DNA from: Margaritifera margaritifera
Lineage: Eukaryota > Mollusca > Bivalvia > Unionida > Margaritiferidae
Direction of reading: 5' to 3'
Length of the DNA: 64,000 nucleotides
Assembly: GCA_029931535.1 (NCBI GenBank)
Contig: JAQPZY010001418.1
Span: 1,275,001-1,339,000 of the forward strand
Positions within the stretch are counted from its first letter, which is position 1, and each line of letters begins with the position of its first letter. The notes beneath the pieces are model-generated. The model ran no database searches, had not been told where the DNA came from, and was given only the letters and a program-made list of their open reading frames with translations. A program made the translations under genes and the position numbers. Shown in pieces: positions 23,912 through 38,772 of the stretch.

Positions 23912-26900
23912 GATATAGATGGATCAACATATTCACATATTGAAATTTAAACTGAAAGGTGAAGCTGCGTACTTCAATATGTGCGAATGTGATATTCTTC
24001 ATATATGGCCATTTTATTCGTTGAACGAATAGAGGTTTCAACAGACAATACAAAGTGATTTAAGTAAATAAAACGTGTGTTAACATTTTCATTGGTATTC
24101 AAATATCTATGGGTTTGAGCATGCTATTTTGATGATGACCACGGTCACTTGATAAAGAATGTACAGTTGTTTTTCTTCTCAAATCAGGAATTTGTTATTG
24201 GAATAAAAAAAAATTAACCTAGCTTTGAGACACTGTATTAGTATTGTTGGTTTTTTATTTTGGTAACTGCTGAGGGTAGAAACTTGATATGGACTGTACC
24301 AGGTCAGCTAGAAAGACATACCAGAACAGAGTTGTTTTACGTGACATATACGATCACTTTATCCTGATGTTGGTCAGGGTTCCTTGGCCTAAAAATCATA
24401 TGACAATACACTGTAGAGAAGGCTATTTGAATTAATGGTGGAGTATATCTGGTTACATTGTTTATAAGTGACCCAACATGAAACGAAATCGGGTAAGTTG
24501 AAATCTTACGTTAGCTCCGCATGCGACTCGCCTGATCAGTTTCCCACGGACCCAGCAGATTCTGTACCAAGTGTGGAACAAAAGCTATGTAACTAATAAT
24601 ACCAATTTCATTAATTTTTTGACAATATGTACAGAGGCACTTCTCGAAAGGCACGTAACAGATTTTTGAAATTGATTAAATTGTACAAAGTATCATTACG
24701 AATAGATGGCAGGCTCCATCTATTGATTGTGGCAACGTTTAAGAAAAGCAGGTGAAACACTAACAGACAGTTGATAAAGTAAACTGTGATCAGACAATAT
24801 AACAAAGTTTATACGATATAACAAAGTGTGTCCTATAAACATTTGACTAATACATCATTAAAATATCCATGAAGTTTCTCTCGTTAAATAAATAGATGTG
24901 TGCTATAAAATCATAATTAAGGTTGCAAAGAAACATTAATTAGGACATTAATCTAGCCAATTTAGAGCTTGTTGAAAATTTTTGATAATATTTAATGGGT
25001 TAAAACATTCTATGTTTAGTTAGTAGTTTTCTATTTCAGCAAATCATTCTTAATTTTTGTTTTTATCTAATTTTCTTCAAATAAAAGTCAACGTACGAAA
25101 GTTGTTGCTGTCACTTAATGCCATCGCACGGTAAATCTAATGACGTAAATTTATACCGAGGATTATCTTTAAAATAATCGGTACACGTATTAAGATTCTT
25201 AAAAATACCACTAAATGGTGACGACCATATTTTTGCTTTTTAAAAATTGAACAAATTATGCAAAATTAATAAATGTTACCAACTTAGCTAACACTTTTCT
25301 TCAAGGCACAAATACAAATGATACATCTTATGGTGCTTCCTTTTAAAGTACATACGTGTGTGGCAAACGCGTATCATTGATATAGGCATACTTTGAACAT
25401 GGCGATTCCAATTGTTTAGCCTACACTTGTACTTGGCATACTTGTACTTATGGGACCCTTAAACAACACCAATATAATGTGCATTGGGACTGATGGTGCG
25501 GTGACCTTTGTTTTATTGAATAAATTTTGTGCGTGATATAAATGATACTGGCGTTGCGATCATGACCTTTTCGTGTAAACCAAAGTTTGATTTTTGGTTT
25601 GATCTTCACTAAAGATGTTATCGAAGACGATGAGATGAGTTTGACTGGAGTCAGTCACGATCCCATTGTCTTCGACCCTCCACTAACGAACTTTGTACTC
25701 CTTGAATGTCTCTGAGTAACGAGTAAGCAAATTTCCGCTCTTTGCAACACCTCACCTCACGATGGAAGATCGAACACAAGTTTTGTGTGCTCGATCAAAC
25801 GTTTGACAATTTAGGTTTTATCAAAGCCGCTAGGTCCTACAAATTAATTTTAAAGGGATGGCAAAGATACAACGACTCCCATCTTTGATGATCTGCCAAC
25901 TTTGAGAACGGACGATTGCAGCCCGGACTACAGACTGTTTGAATTCTAGGAATGGACATACCAAAGAAGACCTTTATACAGGATACGAACATGGTTTAAT
26001 GTGGATCATATACATCAATTTAACACAACATCAGCCGCGAAAACATGTCATTTTTGTTTTTTCTTTGTGTCACAGCATAATCCGTATGGGTACTTCTTGT
26101 TGTTGGTGGGTGTGGCGTAGACATTCACACAATGACTTTGGATGACATCTGAATTATGGGCTACGTCTTTCATGCAGACATCAAATGCAAGATTTATCCA
26201 GTCGCGTTGTTTATTTCAGTGTTGAATATGCTGGTAAAGATCACTAGCTGGTCACAATTTTTGGTAAGTGTGATGTGTCGACACTGTGCTGCTAATCTTT
26301 TCCTCATAAAGGGTAGATTTGTATTGATCACCAACCGCAACACTTTGGACAAATTTATTTTCTCGCAAACAGACAAAGATGCTGTCGTCATTGTGATCAT
26401 TATGTTACAAAACCTGCTATAGCTATAGGTTTGGAAGTTGGTCCCTAAAGATAGCTCGGCTAATTTCCCGTTGAATATATTCAAATAACTGCCAAAATCA
26501 CAATGCACATGCAGGGTCACTTAAATCGTGTATTCTGATGTCCTCCAAGGTTCCCCGTAATAAGATATATAGTGACCCGACGTAAGAAGGTTACACCGTT
26601 CAGTGCATCTTGCTAGTCTGTGTCAACGAGCATTTGCTTGTAACAGTGGGATGTGTGTATTTGTTTGTAAGAATAGGCCTAAGCATGTTTCTGCTCATGA
26701 ATGCCAAAACACACCCCAGGTTTGGATAAATAGCATGCAGAGTTACCTCAATGACTGCCTGAGTATCGTCGAAAAGGGGACGAGGGACAGTTATAATATT
26801 CTTAATAACAACAGGTATTCGAAAATACGACTGTTGAAAATATGACGGTCTTTGAAATTAATCTCTAAAACTTTCAACAACAAAAAAAAAAAAAAAAAAA

Positions 26901-27349
26901 AAAGAAAGAAAGAAAAAAGACAATAATAAGATGCTTGTCTTTTGGATTTTATTATATATATGAAAAATTGACGATAGTTATATTTTTCTGAAATAATGTT
27001 ATATTTTATTTGTTTTTGTTCTTTTCTCTATTTTTATTTTGTATTAGGATAATTCCCCGGGTGAACCATGTTTGCGTTTGATGAAGACGGTGAAAGCTGT
27101 CAACTTCTTAGTTCTAATGTTTTCGTACTGTACAGACGCCCAATACGAACGATTTGATTTGCCGATTTCTTGGAGTGTTTATTATTACATCTTTCGTCTA
27201 GCCAGATCCATTTTGCTAGGACAGAAGATATGTTTATCGCTGTATAAAAAGTTAGTTTTGATTTCAATGTATCTAATTTGTTATTCTTTTGGACAGATCT
27301 GTCACGCCATGTTCCAAGCTGAATGCTTTATGAACTATTTTATTAAAAT
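23912..27349. other. Unassigned region
   Basis: Mostly AT-rich. A less AT-rich patch at about 25360-26520 contains overlapping open frames on both strands (26156-26422 plus, 26194-26520 minus) with no motif. A poly-A run with GAAA repeats lies at 26884-26920. The 95-codon plus frame at 27072-27359 has no recognisable domain. No RNA gene was seen. Confidence 0.5.
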
Positions 27350-27870
27350 AACACAATAGAGGTGGTGAATAGGCAGAATTTCATTTATATATCTGGAAGG
27401 ATATCTAATTAAGATTACAAAGAAACGAATGTTTCATTTTGTTATCTCAGATAATTTTGTTGAGCTCTTTAATGCTTATACCTTTAGACCTTCCAAGAAA
27501 AGTATATGTAAATTTTTAAAAGGAAACGGTGCGAGAGACGAAATGCTTTGTCAATAAATTTGTACTTTGATCTAGATGATATATTGTATAAGAATCAATG
27601 AGAATGATAAACGTCTATAAACAGACATTTATATTGTGAACAGGTATTAAGGTCGAGTTTTCTACAAGTCTATCATACATTACATTGCCTACTATAAGGA
27701 AATTTAGCTTGATGACCCCGAAAAGTAGCGGTTTATTTCATGTCTGAAAAATGCCTCTCCACTCATTTAAAATTGAAACAAATGAATCCTGATTAAAGGG
27801 CTGTCATTTGTTAAACCAATTCCTTTTAGACAAATTTGTTTGTATCTGCCTGTGTTAAAGTTGAGCGAAT
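27350..27870. repeat. Distant repeat pair, copy 1
   Basis: Collinear with 32390-32900: GGTGGTGAATAGGCAGAATT / GGTGGTGTTGATTGGTATAATT followed by TCATTT; later GGTGAACGTCTGAAAG against ATGATAAACGTCTATAAA; then TTAAAGGGCTGTCATTTGT / TTAAAGGTCTTACTTTGT and GATTTTGTAGAC / GAATTTGTAGAC. Order and spacing are kept, divergence is high. Confidence 0.4.
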
Positions 27871-28518
27871 TTGTAGACGATGGGTCTGGTCGTAACATTT
27901 GTGATGATAAGTTATATTGAGCATTTAATACAGTTTACCCTTGGTCTAATTTATCATTTAATGGATTGATAACAAATCTATTCTTGATGTATAATCATTC
28001 GAAAACTGTTCAAATGTCATCATAGTATGGGATCTAGCGCTAGTGGATGAAGATATCACATTTCCTTTATCAAGAAAGTTATCGTTAACTTGTCAACCAT
28101 TAAACAAAAACTAGGAATACATGTCAGGTGTTGTCCGATTATATAAGGACCGCATTGTTCTACGTATTCATTAAATACCCCCGTTCTTGTCTTTTTTCCC
28201 CTCTAAAAATAAAAAAAGAGAAAAAAAAGGCACGTTTTTAAAACGAAAATCGAATTATTACGCAATTTATTTAAGTTAGGAATTAAGGTCCCTTTACATT
28301 ACTTGTCATTATATACTTCAAACATATATGCAGTTTCGAATGTTAAAGTACATCCTTGGAATGTGTATTAATGTAGATGGAAACATTTACCATTGACTTA
28401 TAAATACATAAGTATCTCGTTTTCCCATTTTCAAAGAGCACATGTTTTGTTTCCTTTTTTTAAAGTTGTAAATGTATAACTAATACCCTATTTAGTTAAT
28501 AATCCATATCTGCTGACA
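27871..28518. other. Unassigned AT-rich stretch
   Basis: Short A and T runs near 28190-28240. No gene was recognised. Confidence 0.55.
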
Positions 28519-28686
28519 AGTCTCAGTGCATCATTGTCATTGTCTTAACATTCATTGTGAACAGAGACCAATGCTGATGTGTTGGTGCATAATTCACACA
28601 GAAGTCTCAGTACATCATTGTCATTGTCTTCACATTCATTGCGGACAGTGACCAATACTGATGTGTTGGTCCACAATTCAAACAAT
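28519..28686. repeat. 84-bp tandem duplication, 2 units
   Basis: AGTCTCAGTGCATCATTGTC at 28519 is repeated at 28603 with a few substitutions through to GTTGGTSCAYAATTCA. The period equals that of the zinc-finger array downstream (84 bp), but the sequence is not a zinc-finger unit in any frame. Confidence 0.85.
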
Positions 28687-29239
28687 CTACACAGAGGAAA
28701 GATACATATAGATTTCTTATTAAGATGAGAAAGAACCTTTCATGTAAAACATAATGTCAATAACACATGTATGAGTCATTATCAGTGCTAGGCGTCAACA
28801 TCAGAGAGTGCTTAAGAAAGGCTTTGTATAAGATTTACTTAGAAAGTTTTAAAGACAAGCAAGACAATATCAGCAATTTCAATTGCATCATCTATAAAAC
28901 AGACCTTTATTAATATCTGTATATTATTGTGCTGTTTTCGTTCTTTCTTTTAGAAATAGCGCAGGCTTCTAAAGTGTTTCCCCGCTAAGATTTTCCTAGT
29001 TATTCCTTAAAAATAAAATTTTAAAAATGTCTTACCTTTCACTGTTGACGTCATTACTTTGATATATGTACATAACCTGACACAATTTGCTTCTAAAAAT
29101 ATCCAATAATAGAAATAGTTACTGCATACATAAGGAGAGGAAACAAATGTTATGATTTTCATACTGATACTTACTTCGCTCTCTCAGTATATATAGAGAA
29201 AAACTTACTTATCGCATGACGCCAACAATCCGGGAAAGT

Positions 29240-30422
<1,183 letters not shown>

Positions 30423-30503
<81 letters not shown>

Positions 30504-30515
30504 TGTGTGTGTGTG

Positions 30516-30563
<48 letters not shown>

Positions 30564-30731
30564 ATATATCTGTGTATATATATGTATATATATGTGTATA
30601 TAAGTGTGTATATATATATATATCTATATATCTATATATCTATATATATATATATATATATATGTATGGGTGTTTATATATATGTGTGTATATATATGTG
30701 TGTATGCACATATATATATATATATATATAT
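30423..30731. repeat. Compound (TA)n/(TG)n microsatellite
   Basis: (TA)n 30424-30500, (GT)n, (TA)n 30521-30559, then a mosaic of TATATATG, TGTGTATA and TATC units to 30731. All three plus frames remain open through it with Tyr/Ile/Val codons, which is a composition artefact. Confidence 0.96.
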
Positions 30732-32067
30732 TAGTGCTGTCAATATTCAGGTTTTGGCTCGTGACATTACTGTACTGGAAAATGTGTTTCTTTTATTGAC
30801 ATGCTGGCAAGTTTATCACCTTTCGTTTCTGTAGGGCTCCGAATTGCCAGTAAGTGCTTGGAATGTGGGTGACTTCAATCTTGCCAAGACAAAGATGTCT
30901 TTTAAATATTTTGGCCTGCAGGAAGCTACAAAGATCTTATTAGAGAAGATCGTGTTGAGAGTTTGTTACAGTTTAATAGTAGACCTATGTTTATAAATGA
31001 TGCGATCTACCTGAAGGAAATATGCATGGTATGAGAGTGTGACGGGTACTTGTTGAACATTTGTCTTTCTTGCGAGGTGTAATCTATATATCGTTGATAA
31101 TATAACCTTACAAGAATGTGTGTCTCAAACATAACTTACACAATTTTGACGAATGTAAAGAGGAAAATCTGTACATTTGCTTACTTATGTCACTTTGCTT
31201 TCTGCCTCTATCTGTATCTATCTATAAGTCCATACATATATCTATCTATCTCTCTGCCTACTTACCTACATGCATACATAAGAACTAACTTACTGATGTA
31301 CCTATTTGCAAAACAACTACATAACTTTAAAACATTTAGTATTAGTATTGGTACCCATTTCTCCTTCGCTTCCTCATTCTACTACGATAATCTAATTTGA
31401 AAATAAGTACTCATGACATATTTTTGTCTGGTATTCTAACAATAAAAAGCTAATGTATTTTTCTGTATCTGTATGTTTTCTATGTTCCTTGATTACCAAA
31501 ACAAAAGTACGTATTACCCAGTATAGATCAAAGCACAAAGAAAAGCAAAGAACTCTAACAATTCCCTTTCATAATGATTTATTTGAGTATATATCATATG
31601 GACTCATGGAAATAAAATTACGACTAAAGCAAAATTGCTAGCTTCAATGACAAAAAAAAAACAAAATTATAAAAAATGGGTATTCAAATATAAACCTATA
31701 TAACGTAATGTTTTCCATTTAATCAATAGTTTGCTGTCACTAAGATCAAAGCTAAATCAAAACATAATGCTGCGTATTTCAAAGCTAAAAAAATGGCGAC
31801 TTTTTTTATCACAACAAAGGTTTTAATGTTATATGTACTTTTATTTTTTTTCTTATTATTTTGAGATGATGTAAGCAGAGTTTTCTTGGTACGAAGAGTT
31901 TGAAACATCCGATACGATAAAACAACTTTTGTCTTATATCTGCATAACTTTTACAATTATTGAAAGTAAAAACATCGGTTAACCAATGTGTCTAATATCC
32001 ATCAAATCTCCACATATCTGCAGATTTTGTATGTTACCCAGGTGTCAGCGTCCCTAGAACGGGTTTA
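30732..32067. other. Unassigned region with TATC-rich patch
   Basis: An imperfect (TATC)n / (TACA)n patch lies at about 31205-31280. The remaining sequence is AT-rich without a recognisable gene. Confidence 0.55.
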
Positions 32068-32180
32068 TTTAATTTGGATTTAGAGTCATCCCTAATAGTA
32101 GCTTGTTAAGGTCTAATGAAAAAAACTAAACTCTTTATCCCTACCTTTTAGTTCCCTACTTTACTGCTCTCTCTAAAAGG
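32068..32180. repeat. Dispersed repeat family R3, copy 3
   Basis: Direct partner of 20905-21030, anchored by CTACCTTTTAGTTCCC near 32140. Confidence 0.5.
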
Positions 32181-32389
32181 TCCACTAATAGTCTTTCTCA
32201 TATGCATACTTCCTTGCATATTGACCATCAAATCTTTAATTTAGTAAAACCAAAACATTTTTTTTCCTTATTAAATAATAGAACAGGTGTTATTAGCAGC
32301 ACTATTAAGTATAGATATAAATACTTTGTATATTTCGTATGGCAATTTCTTATACATGAATGTAAGTCAAAGACCTTACAAACTGAAAA

Positions 32390-32900
32390 TGAATTAAGGT
32401 GGTGTTGATTGGTATAATTTCATTTGTATGCTTAGATGGATATACAAATTGGGTGATAAATAAAAAAAAAAAAGTTTGTGTATGTTAATGTGTCTTATGC
32501 GACCTGTTCATTTGACATTCATTTCTCACAACTCTCCGTCTAAAGGTTGTATAAGATACTTTAATTCATTTTTACTTTCGTTTTTATAATATGATACAAG
32601 GGATAGCTAGAATGGTGAACGTCTGAAAGCGTGTTATTGATGTCGGTTACATTACGGAAAGTGCAGTTGTAAGCGCATATATCTTGATCTTTCAATAGGA
32701 AAATATGTCCTTAAATTAAACAAAATAAATAGGTTGACAAGTCCACAAGTAGCAGCATATCTCATATCTGGAAAACGTACATTTTCTAAATTGAAAGAAA
32801 TAATCCTGTTTTAAAGGTCTTACTTTGTAAAACAAAATGCATTTTCCATTTTTGTGTATGTCCATTTCTTTACAGTTAATTGATTTTGTAGACAAAATAT
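32390..32900. repeat. Distant repeat pair, copy 2
   Basis: Partner of 27350-27870. Both copies lie in the same orientation about 5 kb apart, on either side of the zinc-finger relic. Confidence 0.4.
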
Positions 32901-35900
32901 ATCGAGTCATAAAGTTTCAAGCCATAATTTATATTAGTTTTTTTCTTCGATATATATTCTTGTATGATTTATCTTTAGTCGTACTCAGAATATTTCTAAT
33001 ATCGAAATGCAGACAACTGCAATCTATTTAATGTTTTTGGCAGGTCAACTCAGCGCAAACGTTAAATCAAATAGAATTCTCCTGACATTTTCCATTTCTA
33101 AGAAAGTCTATTGTCAACTTAGCTTGCCAAAATATTACCTAGAAGCTAACAATCTAGCCGAAGTGTTTCTGTATTAGCTGAAGTATACTGTTCAACATAT
33201 TCATTTTTAAACTTCATTTTACCACATCTGAGAGATTAAACTTTCGCATCTTACAGTGAAATATGATATGATTTAGAGTTCATTGAATTATATTATATTT
33301 AAATCTTGGAAAACATACACAATTTGGTTTATGCTTGATCATTTATCTACATCGAGGAATAACGTTTTTATACACTATTCCAAATGTGATATAAAAAAGA
33401 AAGGCAAAAAATCAACAGTTTTATATTTATCTCAGTTATAAATATCATATTTATAAATTCTCTTTATCATTAATAAAAATAAAAATGCTCGGAGCCCAAC
33501 AGATATTTTCATGATGAACAGTTTTCATATTTTTATTTAGAAAATGAAAAACAACATTTTTTAATGACTTGCAATTAATCGTCAAATTAAAAACATTCTG
33601 TGAAAAGACAAAAATATCGCTCCTTTTATATAAAAACTGTCTTGTCTTTTTGAAGAACACAACCATTCTTTAAGCTCAGAAAAAGTACTTAATTTATAGG
33701 TTACTACAGGTATTATGATTAGATTCTTTCCGTGATGAGATTTCTTCCCTCAAGATCCAGTCTGAAAATCTTGCCAGTCTTGCAACAACAGCATTAGTCA
33801 CGCTGCAAACTTGCCTATAAAGTTAAATCTCGTGCGAATTTACATAGGTGTGCACTATCAAACAAGACCTCCTTTTTCTAAGTCGAAAAGTCTTGGCGCC
33901 AAGGTGTATACAACGTATGACAGGTAAGATTGTTTAGCACATACTTTTCTCCAAAACTATATCTTGTTTGCTAATTGCAGGTCGCGTTGTGACAGGAAAT
34001 CGAGTATTTATGAAAAGCAATAGATCAAAGAGAGATAATCTAGGTGAATTACTTAAGGAGTAATACCATATTAAGAATACCATCACGGAATACTTTATTC
34101 ATAGAGTGTAGGATTTAATTTGGCTTTCATAACTGAAAACAAAGAGCGAATTACTATACTAATATCGACTATGTTTTTTTTTTTTTTTTTAATAAAAGGC
34201 ATAATGATTAAAATGGCAAGAAAATGAAAGTGTACCAAGAGAATACGTTAGAAAGCAGTGGTGGATTTGCAGTGTTCTAATGTGATTCATTATGCTGAAA
34301 GTCACAGAAAAGTATAAAATATTTTGGACAGTACTATGCTATACAATGTTAATGAAACAATTGCCAAAATTCGCAAGTATCCCAATCTAAGTTAAATAAA
34401 TAGGAATATCATTTCAACTTTACATAAGAAAATTGAAAAGAAGTAGTATTAGCTGCTAATTGAAAATACTGAACAAGACACCATAATTAAAATCGCAAAG
34501 GTAAGGTTAATCAAGAAAATCCAGAAGCCAGTCTACTTCGGCTTCTAAGTTTCTTAATATATGCGATTTTGCCTAATTTTTCATTGCGTTGGATGTCATT
34601 GTTTGCATCAAAATTTTCTTGGTTCACCTCTGGTTTGAAATTATCTTTAAAATATTGAAACAAAATGAGAACGTCACATCCTGACATGATGTCATGACAC
34701 TAAGGTTTAGATCTACTTGATTCGTTCATAAATGAATATTACTTTAAATATGACGTATATAACATTTGAAAACATGCTTGGTAGTGTTTGATGCTTGGGG
34801 TTGCAGATAGTTCTTTATACATGTTACACCATCGACAAATTGATCCCCTGCAGTATGTCAATGATTCTTTACCTTGTTCCTGAATTTAAATATTTTAATT
34901 TGTGCAGATAGTTTTACGATTATCACTCCCGTGCCGCCCTATATACCTTTCTAGGTCAAATTCTGCGTTTGAATGCACAAAATCCCCAAAGTATCGCGTT
35001 TGAAACTGATGTGCAACAACATGGTAAAAGACCCGTAAAATTAGCTGCAGAAAAATTGTCAATACTAGACACTAGTGAACTTTAAAATAGTACGATCTTT
35101 CTTCGTAAATAACTCAATATCAAGAAATGTCCAGAAATTCAAATTCCGGTACTCTCAAAATTGTATTACTCTAAATTTGATACACCAGTTTGATTCGAGG
35201 GTACTACTGTACAAATAAAACATTACTAGACCTTTCAGAATATGAAGCGAAAAATAATTCAAATATTGTACACATCATTAATATTAGCAAAATTCCGCGA
35301 GTGAAATGGCCAACGAAGATAAATATGTAAGTGTTTTGGGAGGTATAATTATGATAGTACGAGTTAGTTCCCTTGGTGAAAGTTATTGATATCATCAGTA
35401 CAACGTATGCAAATATTCCTGCACCATGAACATAATCTGTGGCACTGGATATGTTTATGTATTATTTATATATATATCTCGAGTATATCTGAGTAGGAAT
35501 TATATACTCGAAAGAAGTGGACGGAGTTACCATTTTTAAAGTGTAGACTGCATCACAGTATGAAACAAAGATAAAATATGCAGCATAAAATCATAACGTT
35601 ATTTCAAAGTGCATGCTGGATCACAGTACACAGAAACAGTAACGTAAAAGAAGTTAAATCGTAACACGATCTCGACTTGTGGATACTTCGAAGCAAATTA
35701 TGTAAAAAAACAAACTCCTTAAATAGTGATGCAGTTGTACCCACCGAATAGTGACACAAAACAATTGCTGAATAGATTACATCTAACAATTTGTGAAATG
35801 TATCTTGAATTTGTTTTCAGTTTAATAAATCAAAATGAAGACTTCGATACTTGATATGCGAATACGGAAAAACGTGAGAAAAAATACATACCCCTTAATA

Positions 35901-36132
35901 CTTGTTCAAACTAGAGAATAATTAAAGAGGATGAATATACGGAATTGAAACAGAATCATAAAAAAGGCTTGGAGATTAATTTAAAGGAATAAAGAAAATG
36001 AGTATAAAGTTTATGACATTGAACCAGTTTGAGGAAGATGATCATTCCAAAAGTTCCAGAATTTGAGTTAGTGAAAGCTCCATTGTATTCAATGATTAGA
36101 CTTAAGCAGAGACGCATTGAAGACAGTGAACA
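32901..36132. other. Unassigned AT-rich region
   Basis: A poly-T run lies near 34174-34190 and a short (TA)n near 35464. No convincing coding region or RNA gene was found; open frames of 60-71 codons are scattered and without motifs. Confidence 0.55.
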
Positions 36133-36231
36133 AGTAGAATGTAGAATACAAGTTGAATGTAGAATACAAGTAGAATGTAGAATGCAAGTAAAATGTAGAA
36201 TACAAGTAGAATGTAGAATACAAGTAGAATC
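36133..36231. repeat. 18-bp minisatellite, about 5.5 units
   Basis: The unit is CAAGTAGAATGTAGAATA with one or two changes per copy. It gives a six-residue period (QVECRI) in the 86-codon plus frame 36029-36289, which I do not call as a gene. Confidence 0.93.
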
Positions 36232-36363
36232 AAAACCCCAAAAAGAGAAAAACGTATTGTGTACACAGAGGACGAGAAGAAAAATTTAATCCCCGGTTAG
36301 AAATATCAAACTAAATTCATACTAAGGAAAAGAGGTAAAAGAAAGATAACAACAATAACCAAA

Positions 36364-36785
36364 ATGTAAAACCATGGCAAACCCGAACAGTCTAAAGCGG
36401 GAGAGGAGGGGCCCTTCCCAGGGAGGAAGGGATTGGGATGCCGGGACCATTAGGGGCCCAGGTGCGTCGCAAAGGCGATCCAATCTCAGCCCCCTTGGGG
36501 TGGAGAGTCTCCACTCCCATAGATATGACTTAGGGGCAAGTCACACCGCAAACATCAAATTAACTCACTAACAACATTGCGAATCATGTAAAACCATGGC
36601 AAACCCGGGAGAGGAGGGGCCCTTCCCAGGGAGGAAGCAATTGGCATGCCGGGACCATTAGGGGCCCAGGTGCGTCGTAAAGGCGATCCAATCTCGGCCC
36701 CCTTGGGGTGGAGAATCTCCACTCCCATGGATATGACTTAGGTGCAAGCCAAACCGCAAACCAAAACTCAACTCACTAACAGCAT
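36364..36785. repeat. GC-rich tandem duplication, about 221 and 201 bp
   Basis: Two direct units start at ATGTAAAACCATGGCAAACC (36364 and 36585). The second lacks 13 bp after the start and otherwise differs by few substitutions. The sequence is far more GC-rich than anything around it, with GGGGCCC, GGGAGGAAG and CCCCTTGGGG, and an inverted repeat GTGGAGAGTCTCCAC in unit 1 (GTGGAGAATCTCCAC in unit 2). Unit 1 has a 66-codon plus frame from 36374, which the 13-bp deletion in unit 2 disrupts, so coding is unlikely. The family is not recognised; it has the look of an introduced or satellite-like element. Confidence 0.9.
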
Positions 36786-36950
36786 TTTCGACATCAGAAT
36801 ATTATTAATAACAGACAAATCATGTGGTAACACACAAGGTGGTAACTACTTCACTGCTTCTGGAATCACCCTCACAGCAGTTAACAGAGATTAAGTGCCT
36901 GTGCATATCCTTACTATAAATAAGATATCAACCCCTTGGATCGAACCGGA
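36786..36950. other. Stretch with isolated B-box-like motif
   Basis: On the minus strand GGTTCGATCC (about 36938-36947) matches an RNA polymerase III B box. No A box was found at the expected distance upstream, because the microsatellite intervenes, so it may be the eroded edge of a tRNA-derived SINE or chance. Confidence 0.2.
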
Positions 36951-36951
36951 C

Positions 36952-37005
<54 letters not shown>

Positions 37006-37021
37006 TTATCTATCTATCTAT
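36952..37021. repeat. (TCTA)n microsatellite
   Basis: About 17 units with a single TTTA interruption. Confidence 0.97.
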
Positions 37022-37182
37022 AACATAACAAATCTTAACCCACTCTAACTAACCCAAACCTACAGCCACAGATGCCGAGTGTATATTCAAAATTTAAAAA
37101 AAAAAAAAATAGATAAGGTACAAGACGACGACTTTCTTGATTTGGGAAAATAAGCACAAAATGTTTAACCTTGGACCAGTTG

Positions 37183-37252
37183 GAGCCATCCTGGAACGTC
37201 AAGGCGCCATCCTGGAACGTCAAGGCGCCATCCTGGAACGTCAAGGCGCCAT
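37183..37252. repeat. 21-bp minisatellite, 3.3 units, GC-rich
   Basis: The unit is GCGCCATCCTGGAACGTC followed by AAG. Copies are almost identical. The first starts GAGCC rather than GCGCC. It gives DGALTFQ on the minus strand inside an open frame (37035-37385) with no domain. Confidence 0.95.
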
Positions 37253-37413
37253 CTGCAGCTCTTTTCCGCCTTTTCCGCCTCCGGACATGAGTAACTGATA
37301 AGTGTGCGGTGCACACAATAAAGCAGTATATTAAACATTGTACGGTGTGCAAACTAACAACTCGTACATGACCGAATGGCCGCACACGAGTATAATTTAA
37401 ATTAAGTAAGTAA

Positions 37414-38629
37414 GAGTGTTAGATTTGTGTGTTAGATTCATATAGATAGATATTGTTAGATTCATGTAGATAGTGTTAGATGCATGTGTTATATTCATGT
37501 AGATATTGTTAGATGCATGTGTTAGAATCATGTAGATAGTGTTAGATGCATGTAGATAGTGTTAGATTCATGTAGATAGTGTTAGATGCATGTTGATAGT
37601 GTTAGATGCATGTAAATAGTGTTAGATGCATGTGTTAGAATCATGTAGATAGTTTTAGATGCATGTAAATAGTGTTAGATTCATGTAGACAGTGTTAGAT
37701 GCATGTAGATAGTGTTAGATGCATGTTGATAGTGTTAGATGCATGTAGATAGTGTTAGATGCATGTGTTAGAATCATGTAGATAGTGTTAGATCCATGTA
37801 GATAGTGTTAGATGCTTGTGTTAGATTTATGTAGATAGTGTTAGATGCTTGTGTTAGATTTATGTAGATAGTGTTAGATGCTTGTGTTAGATTTATGTAG
37901 ATAGTGTTAGATGCTTGTGTTAGATTCATGTAGATAGTGTTAGATCCATGTAGATAGTGTTAGATGCTTGTGTTAGATTTATGTAGATAGTGTTAGATGC
38001 TTGTGTTAGATTCATGTAGATAGTGTTAGATGCTTGTAGATAGTGTTAGATGCATGTGTTAGAATCATGTAGATAGTGTTAGATTCATGTAGATAGTGTT
38101 AGATGCTTGTAGATAGTGTTAGATGCATGTGTTAGAATCATGTAGATAGTGTTAGATTCATGTAGATAGTGTTAGATGCATGTAGATAGTGTTAGATGCA
38201 TGTAGATAGTGTTAGAATCATGTAGATAGTGTTAGAATGCATGTAGATAGTGTTAGATGCATGTAGATAGTGTTAGAATCATGTAGATAGTGTTAGATGC
38301 ATGTAGATAGTGTTAGAATCATGTAGATAATGTTAGATGCATGTAGATAGTGTTAGATGCTTGTAGATAGTGTTAGATGCATGTGTTAGAATCATGTAGA
38401 TAGTGTTAGATTCATGTATATAGTGTTAGATTCATGTACATGGTGTTAGATTCATGTATATAGTGTTTGATTCATATATATGATGTTAGATTCATGTATA
38501 TAGTGTTTGATTCATGTAGATGGTGTTACATTCATGTATATAGTGTTTGATTCATGTGTTTGATTAATGACGATAGTGTTAGATTAATGTAGATAGTGTT
38601 TGATTCATGTAGATAGTGTTAAATTCATG
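37414..38629. repeat. Mixed 20-bp and 12-bp minisatellite, about 1.2 kb
   Basis: The basic unit is GTAGATAGTGTTAGATGCAT (20 bp). It alternates irregularly with shortened units of the form GTGTTAGAATCAT in which GTAGATA is missing. Middle variants TTAGATKCTTGT and edge variants TTTGATTCATGT and GTATATAGTGTTTGA are grouped, so the array shows regional turnover. It sits directly before the homogeneous 21-bp array. Confidence 0.95.
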
Positions 38630-38772
38630 GGAAAGTCAATACAACACCTTGCTAAAAATGTAAGCGATGAAATTCTGACAGACACACTGAAACAGTTTAC
38701 AAATATGCAGTGCAAATAGTTCAGTATAGACATTCACCTATATAAATACACGGATAGCTTTGAAAGGTTCGA
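38630..38772. other. Spacer between two minisatellites
   Basis: About 140 bp of unique AT-rich sequence. No feature. Confidence 0.6.

Noticed and set aside
26156..26520. Opposite-strand overlapping frames of 88 and 108 codons
   Set aside because: Neither has a recognisable motif, splice context or second copy. The local composition is less AT-rich, which alone lengthens frames.
28519..28686. 84-bp doubling as upstream zinc-finger units
   Set aside because: The period matches that of the finger array, but no C2H2 spacing is present in any frame.
30507..30834. Overlapping Tyr/Ile-rich open frames in three plus frames
   Set aside because: They are the (TA)n/(TG)n microsatellite read as codons; the same applies near 7562, 8348, 9765, 44118, 49673 and 57853.
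36374..36571. 66-codon frame in the GC-rich unit as a gene
   Set aside because: The second unit carries a 13-bp deletion that breaks the frame, and the composition effect alone lengthens open frames in GC-rich DNA.
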